In this document: positions 44,667 to 56,741 of the stretch, piece after piece
How the letters are laid out: each line of letters starts with the position of its first letter
Numbering within the stretch: position 1 is the stretch's first letter
Origin: Hofstenia miamia
Lineage: Eukaryota > Xenacoelomorpha > Acoela
Direction: 5' to 3'
Length of the DNA stretch: 64,000 bases
Assembly (NCBI GenBank): GCA_004352715.1
Contig: SCFE01000009.1
Location: 2,339,799-2,403,798 of the forward strand
Notes under the pieces: generated by a model
The model's input: the letters and a program-made list of their open reading frames with translations, nothing else
The model's database searches: none
Told to the model about the DNA's origin: nothing
Position numbers and translations under genes: made by a program

Positions 44667-47068
44667 TATATATACAGCCTCTTACCTAAAATTTGCTAAT
44701 TGCTTAGCAACTAATTACCGAGTAACACTTTAAACCAAATGGCCAAAACCCACATCATTACTTGTGACCCATTAGATTTATGGACCATCTACAAAAAACC
44801 ACATATCCACAATTAATATTATTAGCAATTGATTACCATTTAATGAATCACATTTCAATTAATTTGGATTTTTAGTGTGATAAAATTCTCGAAATCAGGC
44901 AGATATATCTCGTACTGGTTTATAAATTCAAGTCAATTTAAACAGTTTCTAGTCTGCTCCGAAGTTCTTAATATACCTTTGAGTAGAAAAAATACTTTAG
45001 AAGTACTCAATCATTTGTTAGTTGAATGACTTTTTGCCTAAATTTTAGAAATCGAACAGACATTTGTGACTCGGACTATTATATAGCCTGGTAAATTATG
45101 CAGTAACATAGCTGTCGATTTTTTGCTGGTTTATTAGACTTTAAGTAGAGGAAACGTATTTTTTTCAAATCTGGCATCTGCTGATTGTTTAAAAATTAAT
45201 TCGAAGAAAATTAATTAACAGTTAAGTGCTTCAATAATAAATTATGCAATACATTCACTTTACATAACGCAAACGTCTCCCAGAAATGTTTTATACTCAT
45301 AATGATGCAAGGGTTACAATATGTAGGACGAAATATTTCATTGAGAAAAAACTGCTTGTAGGAAGTTTGTACATAATGGTACTAATGCCAATCGATGGCT
45401 ATAAATGTGTCACTAAGTATTGAATATTTAAAATGGGTTGCGAAAAACTTTTTAGTTGTTATTATATTACTACAATATCAATCGATCAACTTGGATATCT
45501 CAAATGAGTTCTTTACAATTATATGTAGTATTTAGAAAATCAATAGAAGCATTCATATATATATATATATATATATNCCCCGCTAAATGTTTTTTTAAAG
45601 ACCTCATCATGACCGCGTTTCCAAACATAAATCTTTGAAATTTGGCAGGGCAGTGTGTCTCTAATTTACCTACCCATGGTAAATATATTTAAGTTCGAGT
45701 GAATACTGCAGGAGCAATGGCCCAAAAATAGGTTTTTTGTGGAAAAATTACGATTCCCGCAAAATGCCTCAGAAATTTCAGCGATTTCCGCCAAATGTAA
45801 TCTTTTTACATTTTCCATTGCGAAAAGTGGGAAATATATATATATATATATATGCTCTTACAAAGACTATTATTCAAATTTTTTGCATATGCACATATTA
45901 TGTACAAATGCGACAAATAAAAAGCAGTATGGAGATTAGAACTCGGTTTGTTATAATTCGTCTGCTGCCATTGCATTGTGGACAAGAATTTTCTGCTAGA
46001 AAGTTTTATTTACTCGTTCGTCTGCGAATAAATAGTATTAATTTTGGTAATGTGCCGCATTAAGAAATTATTTAATTAAAAAGAGATTTTATGAGTTATG
46101 CATTGCAATAGATTTTAATAATTAAGGAATTAATAAATATTCTATCTTGCAGTAGATTTTGTTTTACCGGGGTTGGTAATGGAATCCCTCAGCATGAGCT
46201 GGAAGACATTCCTAAATTGTTCATAATAATAATAAGAAGACTTAATAGAAAAATAATTATTGTATATGCTTTTGTTTTACGACCAAGGAAAACTATTTGG
46301 TGCTTAAGCGATGTTGTTCCGATCCGCAACAGGCATAAAAATTTCACTTCATCAATCTCTCAAATTTTCTTATGCTTTCTCAAAATCTAAAATCATACGA
46401 AAACAATTGAGAACGTTAATTGGTATAATTAGGTAGAAATAATGTTATGTCTAGCAAAATATAGATTGTTAGCTGTTTCAGGTAATGGACATTGATGTGG
46501 GTGGCAGAAAGGCGTTCCAAAGAATTATCGCCTTTTTATACTTGTTTGCAGAAATGTGATTTCACAATAAATATTCGTGTCACCTTATGTTGCGGTAATT
46601 TTGTTGTATACCGAATATTTCTGTCTATATTCAAATACCCAAATATATGCACCAATATATTTTAGATGGTCTAAGTTGATAATAATCATATCACATATCA
46701 CGTAGTAAAAAATTGAATGCTTTAAAATGAGATAAGCAACATTTTCATTGTTTCTGTTTTCGAAAATAACACGAAATTCATTTCCACTTAGCTTCTGAGC
46801 AAAGAGAAAACACATTGACTTTATTTATCTTGAAAGGAGAGAACCCTAATTTAGTTTCGAATACATTAGCATGAAGGAGTTCAAGGATCATAAATAAATT
46901 CGATATTGCATATTGAATGCAAATGACATTTGATTAAGAGGATATGCCTGTTAAATTAGTTTCAGTGAGTCAAATTTCATTTCGCCATAGTGACATTTGA
47001 TATTAAGTTGAATTCCACTTTTCTATTATTTCATTATTTGATAAGCAAAGTAAGCAGATTTAATGTAG

Positions 47069-47069
<1 letters not shown>
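44667..47069. other. AT-rich non-coding stretch
   Basis: No gene is supported. (TA)n tracts lie at 45557-45576 (ending in a single N at 45577) and 45835-45852. I find no duplicated flank at this N. The frames at 45737-46063 and 46585-46815 read through microsatellite and have no family signature. Confidence 0.5.
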
Positions 47070-47070
<1 letters not shown>

Positions 47071-47117
<47 letters not shown>

Positions 47118-47122
47118 TATAC
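47071..47122. repeat. (TA)n microsatellite
   Basis: A TA tract of about 50 bp immediately upstream of a Penelope-like fragment. Confidence 0.9.
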
Positions 47123-47129
47123 AAACAAA

Positions 47130-47560
47130 ATTTTTTGTCTTTTTGATTGTAAAGGTCAAAGATTTAATCAAGAACAAAAATGATGCTCTAATATGTCTTA
47201 AGTCGTCTGTAGTCTTTAAATACAGCTGTGATGAATGTAGTATTTCATACATTGAACATTTTGGCGTACGTATTAATGAAAGGCAACATACAAACAGAGA
47301 TATATCTGCATCAACATAAAGCAAAATAAAGTAATTTCAAACTACTAGTTCAACATCAAAATTCAAATATTGCAGAATCAATAGTAATTAAGGAACATCT
47401 AAATAGAAATTTAATGAATTATCAAATTAATAATGAACTTTACGTATTTTAAATAGTTAAATTTTGTAAAATATTATATCACCGCATTTAATTTTGCACT
47501 GATGAAACAACGTTGCGAAAGGCGTTGTTAAATTTATGTTTGGTTCTTATTTTGTTTTAA
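47130..47560 (+). mobile_element. 5'-truncated Penelope-like element: GIY-YIG-like segment and hammerhead-like core
   Basis: The plus frame reads VVFKYSCDECSISYIEHFGV, RINERQHTNRDIS (47205-47310). Penelope-like elements end in a GIY-YIG endonuclease with a Cys-containing first motif (YxFxCxxCxxxYIGxTxRxLxxRxxEH), and this is a clear match with YIG changed to YIE. After a frameshift, AESIVIKEHLNRNLMNYQIN matches the following IKExLxIxxxxPxLN segment, ending at TAA 47457. About 40 bp downstream CTGATGA (47499-47505) and GAAA (47517-47520) have hammerhead spacing. AACAACG (47506-47512) can instead pair with CGTTGTT (47523-47529), so the fold is not canonical. The RT is absent. The family call is fairly firm; the ribozyme is tentative. 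Confidence 0.65.
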
Positions 47561-47589
47561 ATATGAAGTTACAATGTTTTTGTATTTCA

Positions 47590-48033
47590 TATATATATAT
47601 ATATATATNNNNNNNNNNNNNNNNNNNNNNNNNNNNNNNNNNNNNNNNNNNNNNNNNNNNNNNNNNNNNNNNNNNNNNNNNNNNNNNNNNNNNNNNNNNN
47701 NNNNNNNNNNNNNNNNNNNNNNNNNNNNNNNNNNNNNNNNNNNNNNNNNNNNNNNNNNNNNNNNNNNNNNNNNNNNNNNNNNNNNNNNNNNNNNNNNNNN
47801 NNNNNNNNNNNNNNNNNNNNNNNNNNNNNNNNNNNNNNNNNNNNNNNNNNNNNNNNNNNNNNNNNNNNNNNNNNNNNNNNNNNNNNNNNNNNNNNNNNNN
47901 NNNNNNNNNNNNNNNNNNNNNNNNNNNNNNNNNNNNNNNNNNNNNNNNNNNNNNNNNNNNNNNNNNNNNNNNNNNNNNNNNNNNNNNNNNNNNNNNNNNN
48001 NNNNNNNNNNNNNNNNNNNNNNNNNNNNNNNNN

Positions 48034-48075
<42 letters not shown>

Positions 48076-48081
48076 ATATAT
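47590..48081. repeat. (TA)n microsatellite with internal gap (425 N)
   Basis: TA tracts at 47590-47608 and 48034-48081 flank 425 N (47609-48033). The gap is probably unresolved TA repeat, or an element within it. Confidence 0.9.
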
Positions 48082-49218
48082 GAGTATAATTCTTGATCTC
48101 CTTAGTTTTCCATTTAAATTTCATAAAGATTTCGCATTAAAAAGTAGTTCCCACAGTATATTATCTTTGTTTTCTTGCGAATTGTGTGAATTTTAATATA
48201 TATATGAAAAAATATTTACTAACATCAAGATATAATCTATTGATTCATAATATGTTTGACCATACGTATACAACTATGTGCACATTTATTATTATATTTA
48301 TATGCATTTTATTTCTCTACTGATCTTTGAGAAAGCATCTCATCACATTTCATTGTTGTAATACAAAAATTGCAAATTGCAAAAATAATGAGCCGTAAAA
48401 TCAATTCCTCAATTTTATACCACTGCATATTTCAAATTATTTTGTCAGTTTTTACTCACGCTTAAAATTTAAAAATGTTCACAAAGTTTTAGTTCTGAAG
48501 AATGAATAAGAACTACATACTGTATAGTAGGTTTTAGGGTTAGGGTTAGTTTTAAAATTTAATATTTCCAGATTTGTCATTTTTTTGCTTTGATACGATA
48601 CTTCTGAATATCTTATATGCAATTTTCCATTGATTCATTAGCCTTAAGGCAACTTTTCAATTTCTAAATTTTTGATAAATGACCTCATTATCAAAGATAT
48701 TTTTAGACAAACTCAATTTACTGTAGCATGGCTTGAGCTTACTAAGCAGATATGTGGTTCACGTGACGATCGCCAATTGGACTGTTTGGATACTTACAAA
48801 AGAAGTAGCAAATGCAGAATACGATGCTGTTCTTATCAACTTTGCAACTCAGCAGTGCTTTTAAACACATCAAATATTTGTAGGACAATCCTTGCTTTGC
48901 ATTTCTTGATTTCGCTTATCACGTGATAACAGCAAACGAAGTCAATTCTGACATGCTTTCCTCACGAAAGGTGCTGAAATCTATTTTTTTACTTTATTCT
49001 ATCATTTTTACGAATGGAATTTTCTAATTTGAATATAAGTTTTATATAAAATTGTATACTTTTATGTACATTGCAGATTTTTTAATCGAGGGCGGAACTT
49101 CTGCTTTGATCCCGACTCCACACCGAGAAAATTTCTCCACCGATCCCCACAATAAACATCATATTTACGTACATATTTTTGCTAACTATTTTTCTTATCA
49201 TTCGTCAAGTTTATAAAA

Positions 49219-49222
<4 letters not shown>
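48082..49222. other. AT-rich non-coding stretch
   Basis: No gene is supported. It includes a short TTAGGG tract (48534-48549) and a GC-richer patch around 49085-49150 (GATCCCGACTCC, CCGATCCCC) that resembles the ends of the hAT-type MITEs elsewhere. The 84-codon frame at 48672-48926 has no family signature. Confidence 0.5.
48534..48549 (+). repeat. Short interstitial TTAGGG repeat
   Basis: TTAGGGTTAGGGTTAG, two full units and a part. This is the telomere repeat of most metazoans outside the insects. It is short enough to be chance or a filler left by repair. Confidence 0.5.

Positions 49223-49254
<32 letters not shown>
49223..49254. repeat. (TA)n microsatellite
   Basis: A TA tract forming the left border of the second 1100-bp block. 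Confidence 0.9.
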
Positions 49255-49257
<3 letters not shown>

Positions 49258-50348
49258 TTTGTGTTTGCTAGATGTGCTTACTATCTACATTTGGAAACTC
49301 TGAATGCATAGAGTTATGAGGGCTATAGAATAAAATGTGTAGTTGAATATTGGGCAAAAGTGAACACGTAAAAATGAGGCAAAGACATAGATGCTGGCGG
49401 AGTGGGGCAGTTCGTAAAAATCTGCCAAGCTGTTCTATAGGAAATAGATAATCTGATTCACCCAAGTGGTCTAGAAGCATTTTGATTATGTCTTTGAGTA
49501 TATATTTATTTACGTATTTTTGTATACAACCAAACGCTTATTCAAAATATAAGTTACCCATAGAGAGGAAGTCCCATACTTAAGCCACTCTTAAGCAACT
49601 AAGATATACAGTGCTTGCTAAGGAAAACTATGTGCATCACAAAAGTCCAAGGAAACCAAAAAATGAATTTTAATATCGTATCTATACTTAATTTTCTCAT
49701 TAATGTTTTACATTAATTGCAGTTCACTAGACAATACCGATATTTAGTTAATGGATGTCTATGATGAGGGAGGGAATGTCATTGGAAGCAAACGAAACTG
49801 TCTCGAAGATTTTACCCTGGCCTATGCATTATACATTAATCCTGAATCGAAAGCCTCCAGGAATGTTTACAATCTTATTCGTCTGCAAATGGCGAGAAAC
49901 CAGCAGAAGGCGAATAAAGAATATCCTCCTTATCGATCTGATTTCCCTAGTGACCAACCAATGGAAGTTACTCAACCTGTTGATATGTAAGTCTGAATCG
50001 ATTCTAACCTTTACTCAAGCAAGCAACTTATATACATACATGTAATTTATTAATAATAATAAGTCTCATGAGGGAGGAGCTCTCTATCCAAACTTCTTAA
50101 GACTTAAGGACTTCAAATAGATATTGTGTATTAGAATTACTACTATCACAGAAATTAATAGCTTCAATACTTGAATTATTATTTAGAAATTAAGAAATAT
50201 ATCTAAGTAAAAGTAACATTTTGGAACTACGTTGGCTTTTAGTTTCAAATATAATGTTAATAGTTCTCGCATTTTTTGAAATATCAACAATTTACTCTAA
50301 GACGAAGGTCAAAACAAATAACTTTAAGTATATGCTTAACAACAGGTG

Positions 50349-50354
<6 letters not shown>
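49255..50354 (+). repeat. 1100-bp identical block, copy 2
   Basis: Copy of 40461-41560, offset 8794 bp. Sequence outside the flanking (TA)n tracts is unrelated between the copies (GTCAAGCAGCACATG after copy 1, TTTAGAGTAATAATG after copy 2). Confidence 0.9.
49723..49986 (+). CDS. Candidate exon, copy 2 (unrecognised protein)
   Basis: Identical to 40929-41192 including both splice sites and the frame from the ATG at 49751. See the first copy for the reasoning. If both copies are real, a gene would have a repeated exon; if one is an assembly duplicate, there is only one exon. Confidence 0.4.
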
Positions 50355-50404
<50 letters not shown>

Positions 50405-52510
50405 GAGTAATAATGTATTTCTTATGTAGCAAGTAAAACAATTGCAAAAAATTTTGTTCAAAGATGATGTCTTCCGACGAATTGCAAAGTTGACAGCCAC
50501 GAATTATTAATGTACCTCTCAAAATCTTTCTACCCACTTTGCTTTTTTCTTCTGTGGAAGAACCAATCTGATTGTTCATTTAGGGAATACAAATTTTGAA
50601 GAATAATTTTTTACTAGTGTAGTTTGATGCGGAGGAATTTTTTCTGAAATGGAGAAATAGAAACAATAGCAATAATTACACTCAAAGTTTTGAAGTGGAT
50701 GTCATTTACTGGGGTCACAAATAATGAACAGATATTGCGTCGTCTTCTTTGAATTTGGAAAGCAATAGAAACAACTTTGACTTAGAGTTCTTCACTTATC
50801 CCAGAAATCTCCATGAATCCCATGGGTGAGATTTCATCTCCGCCCCATTGAGCAAGCCTTCGATCTTCACTTAATGTTATGGTGTTGTTTTTTCTACTTT
50901 GTTGTTAGAAAACAACTTTTTCAGGCTTATCTTCAAATAAATAATTTATCTGATTGGATGTCATAAGTCAAAGATGAAAATAACGCTCGTCGACTTAATG
51001 AGTTGGTGAATCGAGGAGGGCAGAAGGTTAGGTTTTTCTAAGGAGGGCACTTATGATACAAGTGTAGGGCAAAATTGTCTTGAGTTGACAAGCACTGGAT
51101 CAAGCACTTGTCAATTTTAGAGTTTGTAAAGACTGCCTGTTTAATTTACTTGGAATTTTAGAAGCACTAATAATAATAGTAGTAAAAAACATTGTTGTAA
51201 AGAAAATCTTCAAAAATAAAAAAAAATATAATACATTAAACAAAATAATATTAATAGTACCAATAAATAAAACCAAAGTAGTAAGAACATCAAAAATTAA
51301 AATTAACAAAATATAAATAAATGAATGTATCTACACTTCTTACAATTGGAAATGTAATTTATCTGGAAATGAAATTTATGTTCTGGAAAAGGATTATTAA
51401 TTGACGCCTAACTTTATCACATAGATCGAATAATTTAATTTATGTATTACATGCTTAGAAAGGATATTAATTTTGTTAATAAATATGTGGTTTGGATTTT
51501 GTTTAAATAATTTTCTTTTATTAAATACTAAGCGATTTGGTGATCTAAAACAATGTCTATGAGAAGAACAAAGGTGCAATACCAGCTTTAAGGGGGAGGG
51601 TAATTATCAAGCAATTTCTCCTCATAATGAATTCAACTAATAAATTGCAAATTGCATTTGAACATTAGGGTGTATGGTATTATGTCCACGAAGCAAATGA
51701 AAAAATATTTGAGATGCACCAAGTCTCAAGCATAATTAAGTGATTTTTCAGCTTTAGCAAACTTAAAAAATGTGTGGATTCACACTGACGGTATTGAAAC
51801 ATGTCAATGAGAATTGCCGTAGTAAATTTAGGTAATGTGGTTAAAATATATGTAGTTATGGCCATTTTCCCGAGATTTTCTTCAAAACGAAATTAGGTTT
51901 CTACCAATCATCCAATTTTACTTTATGTATTTACCTTATAACAATAAATATTGTTAGTTTTCATTTTTAAAATATCAAAAAGGAGGTTGACAGCCGCACC
52001 CTATATATAAAATATTGGTTTTAACAGTTGGAAGTGATTAAATTCATTGGAATTAATTCCTAACCTATCAAATATAATGCTAAAATCCCCATACTAAACA
52101 TCACTTTACAAATCTCATGTACAAAATTTTAATTTCTGCGTATTTATATGAAAGTAATGAATAATTATTGTTTTTACAACTATGTATTCTTCAAGACGTC
52201 TATATTTGTTGCTTAATTAAATGTCATCAAGACAGACCATCATATATACAATACCTACTTACTTTTCTTAATATGAGGCCGATCGTGAAACTTCTAGTTT
52301 GCAATTATATACAAAGAACCATATTATTGAGCAATAATTATAAAATAATATATTGGAGACTATATAATTGTCCAAGCAAAATTAAATATAGAGAAGAAAA
52401 ATTAACATAAACAAATAAGGACCTGACGCCCACAATATAATGAAAGAGACTCTGTTATCATTACTTTATCAATTTAGGTTGTAACTGCCCAGAGCATCTC
52501 GGATGTTAAG
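50355..52510. other. (TA)n then AT-rich non-coding stretch
   Basis: (TA)n at 50355-50401 closes the block. No gene is supported in the rest. A GC-richer patch (TGAATCCCATGGGTGAGATT, CTCCGCCCC) at 50815-50850 may be a MITE end pairing with the patch at 49085-49150. A frame at 51100-51309 is a poly-hydrophobic read of AT-rich DNA. Confidence 0.5.
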
Positions 52511-52518
52511 GGCGAAAC

Positions 52519-53381
52519 CAGAGGCGTACGCTGGATTTTCTGACCCGGGAGAACACTTAGTCTTAATCAGATGAGTGTCCAATTTAGACTCGAACCTCCG
52601 TGAAAACTTTTCAAAAAAGACCCTAAATATCAGGCTTATTGCGGGGAAAATATTCTACTCCCGCAAAGCACTCCGCACCGCAGATAAAATATGTGGATCC
52701 GCCCCGCAAATCCCCGCCCCGTGAAAACAAAATTAATAAAATTAAAAAATCTAATAGTGCATAAGAAAAAATAATAATCAAAATAACGATATTATGATAG
52801 CAATATTTCTTGAACAGAAATGCTTTTCTAAATGTACAACTGAGTCACATGGAATTATTGGCAGTTTTTTCATTATATTTTGCATATGATTACAATTAAA
52901 ATCAGCCAATTTCTTCTGAAAAGTCTTTCAGCAAATGCAGATGAAATGGAGACTGACAAGATCCTTTTTGCTGCATTTTGCAAAAGGGGAAATCTCATTG
53001 ACCTTTACCACCTCTTCGAAATGTGTATCTTAAAAACATAAAAGACATATATTTACGAATTACAATACAATAATGAATTTATTTTTATAACTGAATTACA
53101 AGACTAAATTTTACAAATCAAAAAATATTCACAGTAGTATGTAAAAAACAATAATGTTATTTACCCTACAAATCACCTTAAAATTCCCCATGAGGATTGA
53201 AATTAATAAGGGGTGAGGATCCCCTCCGCATCACACAAGCCTGCTAAACCTGCATTTCACGAAATTAGTTTTTAATTTTTTTCAATATTTTACTGAACAT
53301 TTTTTAAATTTACCAAGCAAAATTAATTTTGAACACCTGACGGTGGGGGATTCCATCATGTCCCCCTTGCGTACGCCCCTG
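52519..53381. mobile_element. hAT-type MITE with CAGGGGCGTACGC termini (outer element)
   Basis: The left end CAGAGGCGTACGCTGGATTT and right end, reverse-complemented, CAGGGGCGTACGCAAGGGGG are inverted repeats. Flanks are GGCGAAAC (52511-52518) and ACCGAAAC (53382-53389), an 8-bp duplication with two mismatches. No transposase frame. It is split by a second element (52631-53243), so the original is about 240 bp. Confidence 0.75.
52631..53243. mobile_element. hAT-type MITE nested in the outer one
   Basis: The left end reads CAGGCTTATTGCGGGGAAAA and the right end, reverse-complemented, CAGGCTTGTGTGATGCGGAG. Flanks CTAAATAT (52623-52630) and CTAAACCT (53244-53251) match at six of eight positions. 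Ends are GC-rich (CGCCCCGCAAATCCCCGCCC near 52693), the middle AT-rich, and there is no coding capacity. Confidence 0.7.
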
Positions 53382-53389
53382 ACCGAAAC

Positions 53390-55943
53390 TCCCTATAGAA
53401 CTATAAACAAATTCGAGCTTACCACTAGAGAGTTTGCTAAAATGAATCAAATTCAGATATAAATAGAGAAATAATGGTAAGAATAACATTAGATTTAATC
53501 TGTTTTGGAAATTTCCAGGTTCAGTATCTAACGTGCTGCAAGTTTCAATTAATTTCGGAAAATCCTTAAACGGACGAAACTTCAAATTCAATGTTATATA
53601 TAATGTGAAAAAAAGCATTTATAATTGCATTCAAATTTACTTCAAAAACTATTATGCTATGTTATTGGGGCAAATAAATTACTTAGATATTCGCAATTTG
53701 AAAGTATATTTTGCAATCAGGAAGTCGTAGGAGATGCTAGATGGTAACCTGATGACCGTCTAGTCACTGTTCTACTGGTCTCATAAAATCAACTTGAATT
53801 ATTTGTTGTTACTAGACGAATATTATAATATTCACTGCAATAAATTTAGAAATTCTATTTTAAAAGAGTGGATGTCTAAGCATATTAATAAAACGCTTAT
53901 TAGAAAGCCACCTGCGTATTTAAAACAAGTCTCATAATTCATCCAGAATTTAATGTAAATTTAATTTAAATGACTTCTTCGTTACTACAAATTCACAATC
54001 CTATGTGTTTTATAGAAGGATCAATTCGAAAAATAGCAATGATTGTAGCGAATGTGAGTATTAGATGCACCAGGAGATAAATAAGTATCCCTATTTTACA
54101 CAAAAGTCAAATTTCTTCTACTATTTTTTGAAAATAGAATACAACATTAATTTGTGACAATAGAAATTTACTAGAGTATTTACGAGCAAACTTGCAGCCA
54201 ATGTTTCAAATCACTGCTACATAGTGTACTATTTTACATTTATGGAAGGTTTATCCAGACAGCAAACACAAATGAAACAAAAATAGCTTTTATTTGGTCT
54301 GGAAATAACATTCTTAGAAGTACTAATACTTTTGCATATTCATTGCAAAATGGAAAGGAAAATTTAGTTAGAATGTGATTGCAGAGCTCTAAAAACTTAG
54401 ATAAGATATATTTCCTGTAAATAGAAAGATTTCTAAAGAGATAAAATATCACCAATGAACTTAAATAAGAAATTAAAATAGAGGAAACTATGACATTTTT
54501 ATTAGTAAAGACAGACTAATTATTGTGATTTTTCATTTCAAAAATGTGTACATATTACATTTCTGGAACAAAACTCTACTCATTCAAAGAAGTTCTACCT
54601 GCATTAAGTATATCATAAAAATGCATATTATTAAATATCAATATATAATCAAATGTTCAAATTCCTACTAAGAATTCAACGCTAGGCTCACAGTTGCTGC
54701 AAAAGCTTCAGGCTTGCCTTTGTGTTTCGTGTGCACAGCACAGCATGTTGTGTGAAGCATAAAAATCCAGCCTTACAAAATTCAAAATTTCGCTTTTATC
54801 CAAAATAAATCGTATACTCATATTTTATGTTTTTCATTTTCAAACTTATTACTATTTATGTAATAAAAAAAGTATAATACCATTATTTAGGTTATTAATA
54901 TAAATTTGATCTCCAATATGCTTGAAAAATAAAAATAGCAAGTTTAAATTATATTTTAAAAATTTTTACTACAGTTATTTTAAATAACTTAAGAATTTTA
55001 GATATAATGCTTGAATTTGACAAGAAAATGTTAAAAAAATTCAAAAATGAGCCAAATATTGCAACACTCCTTAGTTTAACTGTTCCAAAACATATTACTC
55101 AAGTAAATTTTTATAAAACCCGTAATTCACGATATACTAAGAAAATCTAAAATTTAAAAGCAACACACGATAGAGCATTTTTTCGAATTTTATTGTGGCT
55201 ATAAGGCTGTCCCAGACCTTGAGCCATTGAGTCTTTCCTTTGCGTAAAGTCACAGCCTACATTGCGCAAAGCGTGTCTTAATGAACATTGGTGGTCTATC
55301 TACAGAAAACATTATTGCTGCCCTCATAAGCTTTAGACCATTTTATCGCCTAAACACTAGGTATGGGGAGAATTTGTATTGTTTTAACCACGACAAGGGA
55401 ACACATTTTTGCATTGATGTATTAATATCCTTGTACTTCCCAATTTGGCTTGTTGAAAAATGAAACCATTTGGTCATACTATGGTGTTAAGTGTTAATAT
55501 CTTTCACTAATACAGCCTTAGCAGAGATGTAGGAGCTGCTGGGCACTCAAAAGATATACTTTGATGAAGTGATAAGCTTACATTCGTCTAGCATTAGTAA
55601 AATTAAACTAAATGTACAAACTTCATATTCAGACAAATGTTGGCTTATATATAACATGTAGATTTAATATTGAACTGTTATCGGACTTGAGTAGGTTCAT
55701 GGCCCACTGTAACTATGTGTTAGAATTAGTTAATATTACGTTGGCAGCGTCTTCTCCCTGCCCGCCGATTAGACTAAAATTTCGCTTTGAAGTAATCTTT
55801 TATAGTTATGTAAAAACCTCATTAGCACAAAGTGACACTTTCAAGTTGATAAATCAAACTCACACTTATATTGAAATATTTGACAGGATTTCAATTTTGT
55901 AATTTTATGACATCAGCATTAATTTATAAATGATACGTCGATT
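53390..55943. other. AT-rich non-coding stretch
   Basis: No gene is supported. The frames at 54240-54455, 55281-55463 and 55612-55902 have no family signature. A patch at 54680-54770 (CACAGTTGCTGC, GTGTGCACAGCACAGC) is slightly GC-richer without a defined structure. Confidence 0.5.
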
Positions 55944-56741
55944 AGTGCTGTGCGTCCCAACCTACTTTAACCAGATTAACCGGACCGTATTGCTTCTTAA
56001 CTTAACCGGATTTTAACTGGTTTTAACCGGATTCTTAAAAATTAGCGCTTGCTTGATTACATACATCTATGCTGCATCTATATTAAATTCTTATATGAAA
56101 AATCAAATTGGTCTATTTCTAAGTGTTAACATCCAACTGATATTCAATATCATATCATCAATAATATCTTCTTCTCATTTACCTATTTTTCAAATTTAAG
56201 GAATTTTACAGCATAATTCTCGTCTCTTAATAGGCTATATCATACCTATATCCACATTATGAAGTAAGCATTATTTAGAATGATATTAGTCTATCAAAAT
56301 TTAATAAAGAAAATATATACGCAAATGATATTTATAAATAAAAATTAAATAATAAATTTAGAACTTTATGAATAAATTGAAATCTAGTCTGTATAGCAAC
56401 ATCAAGCCGAATTTAAACGTGTTGGAAGTGATGTATCCTTTTCCCACAAATTTAATATTTCTTAAAATATTAAAATATTAAAATATTGCATTTCTAGAAT
56501 TTGAAAGGCGAAAATGCAGAGTAGGACTAGAATTACAATTGGAATATTTGCACTCTTTCCTACAATTTCTATTGTTTTCTAATACCGCAATCATTGTAAT
56601 CAATAAATTTTAAAAATCAGAGATAGAATTACTTAACCGGATGTTAACCGGATTAACCGGCTCCTGCAGATTAACCGGATTTAACCGGACCGGTTCACCC
56701 GATTTTAACCTGACCGGATTAACCGGACCGAATCCAGCACT
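55944..56741. mobile_element. hAT-like MITE with TTAACCGGATTAACCGG subterminal repeats
   Basis: The outer ends AGTGCTG(TGCGTCCC) and, reverse-complemented, AGTGCTGGATTCGGTCCGG are short inverted repeats. Many copies of TTAACCGGA and TTTAACCGG crowd both ends (about 55975-56030 and 56630-56730), separated by about 600 bp of AT-rich DNA. I found no convincing 8-bp target duplication. Multiple subterminal repeats of one motif are usual transposase-binding sites in hAT elements. No coding capacity. Confidence 0.6.
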
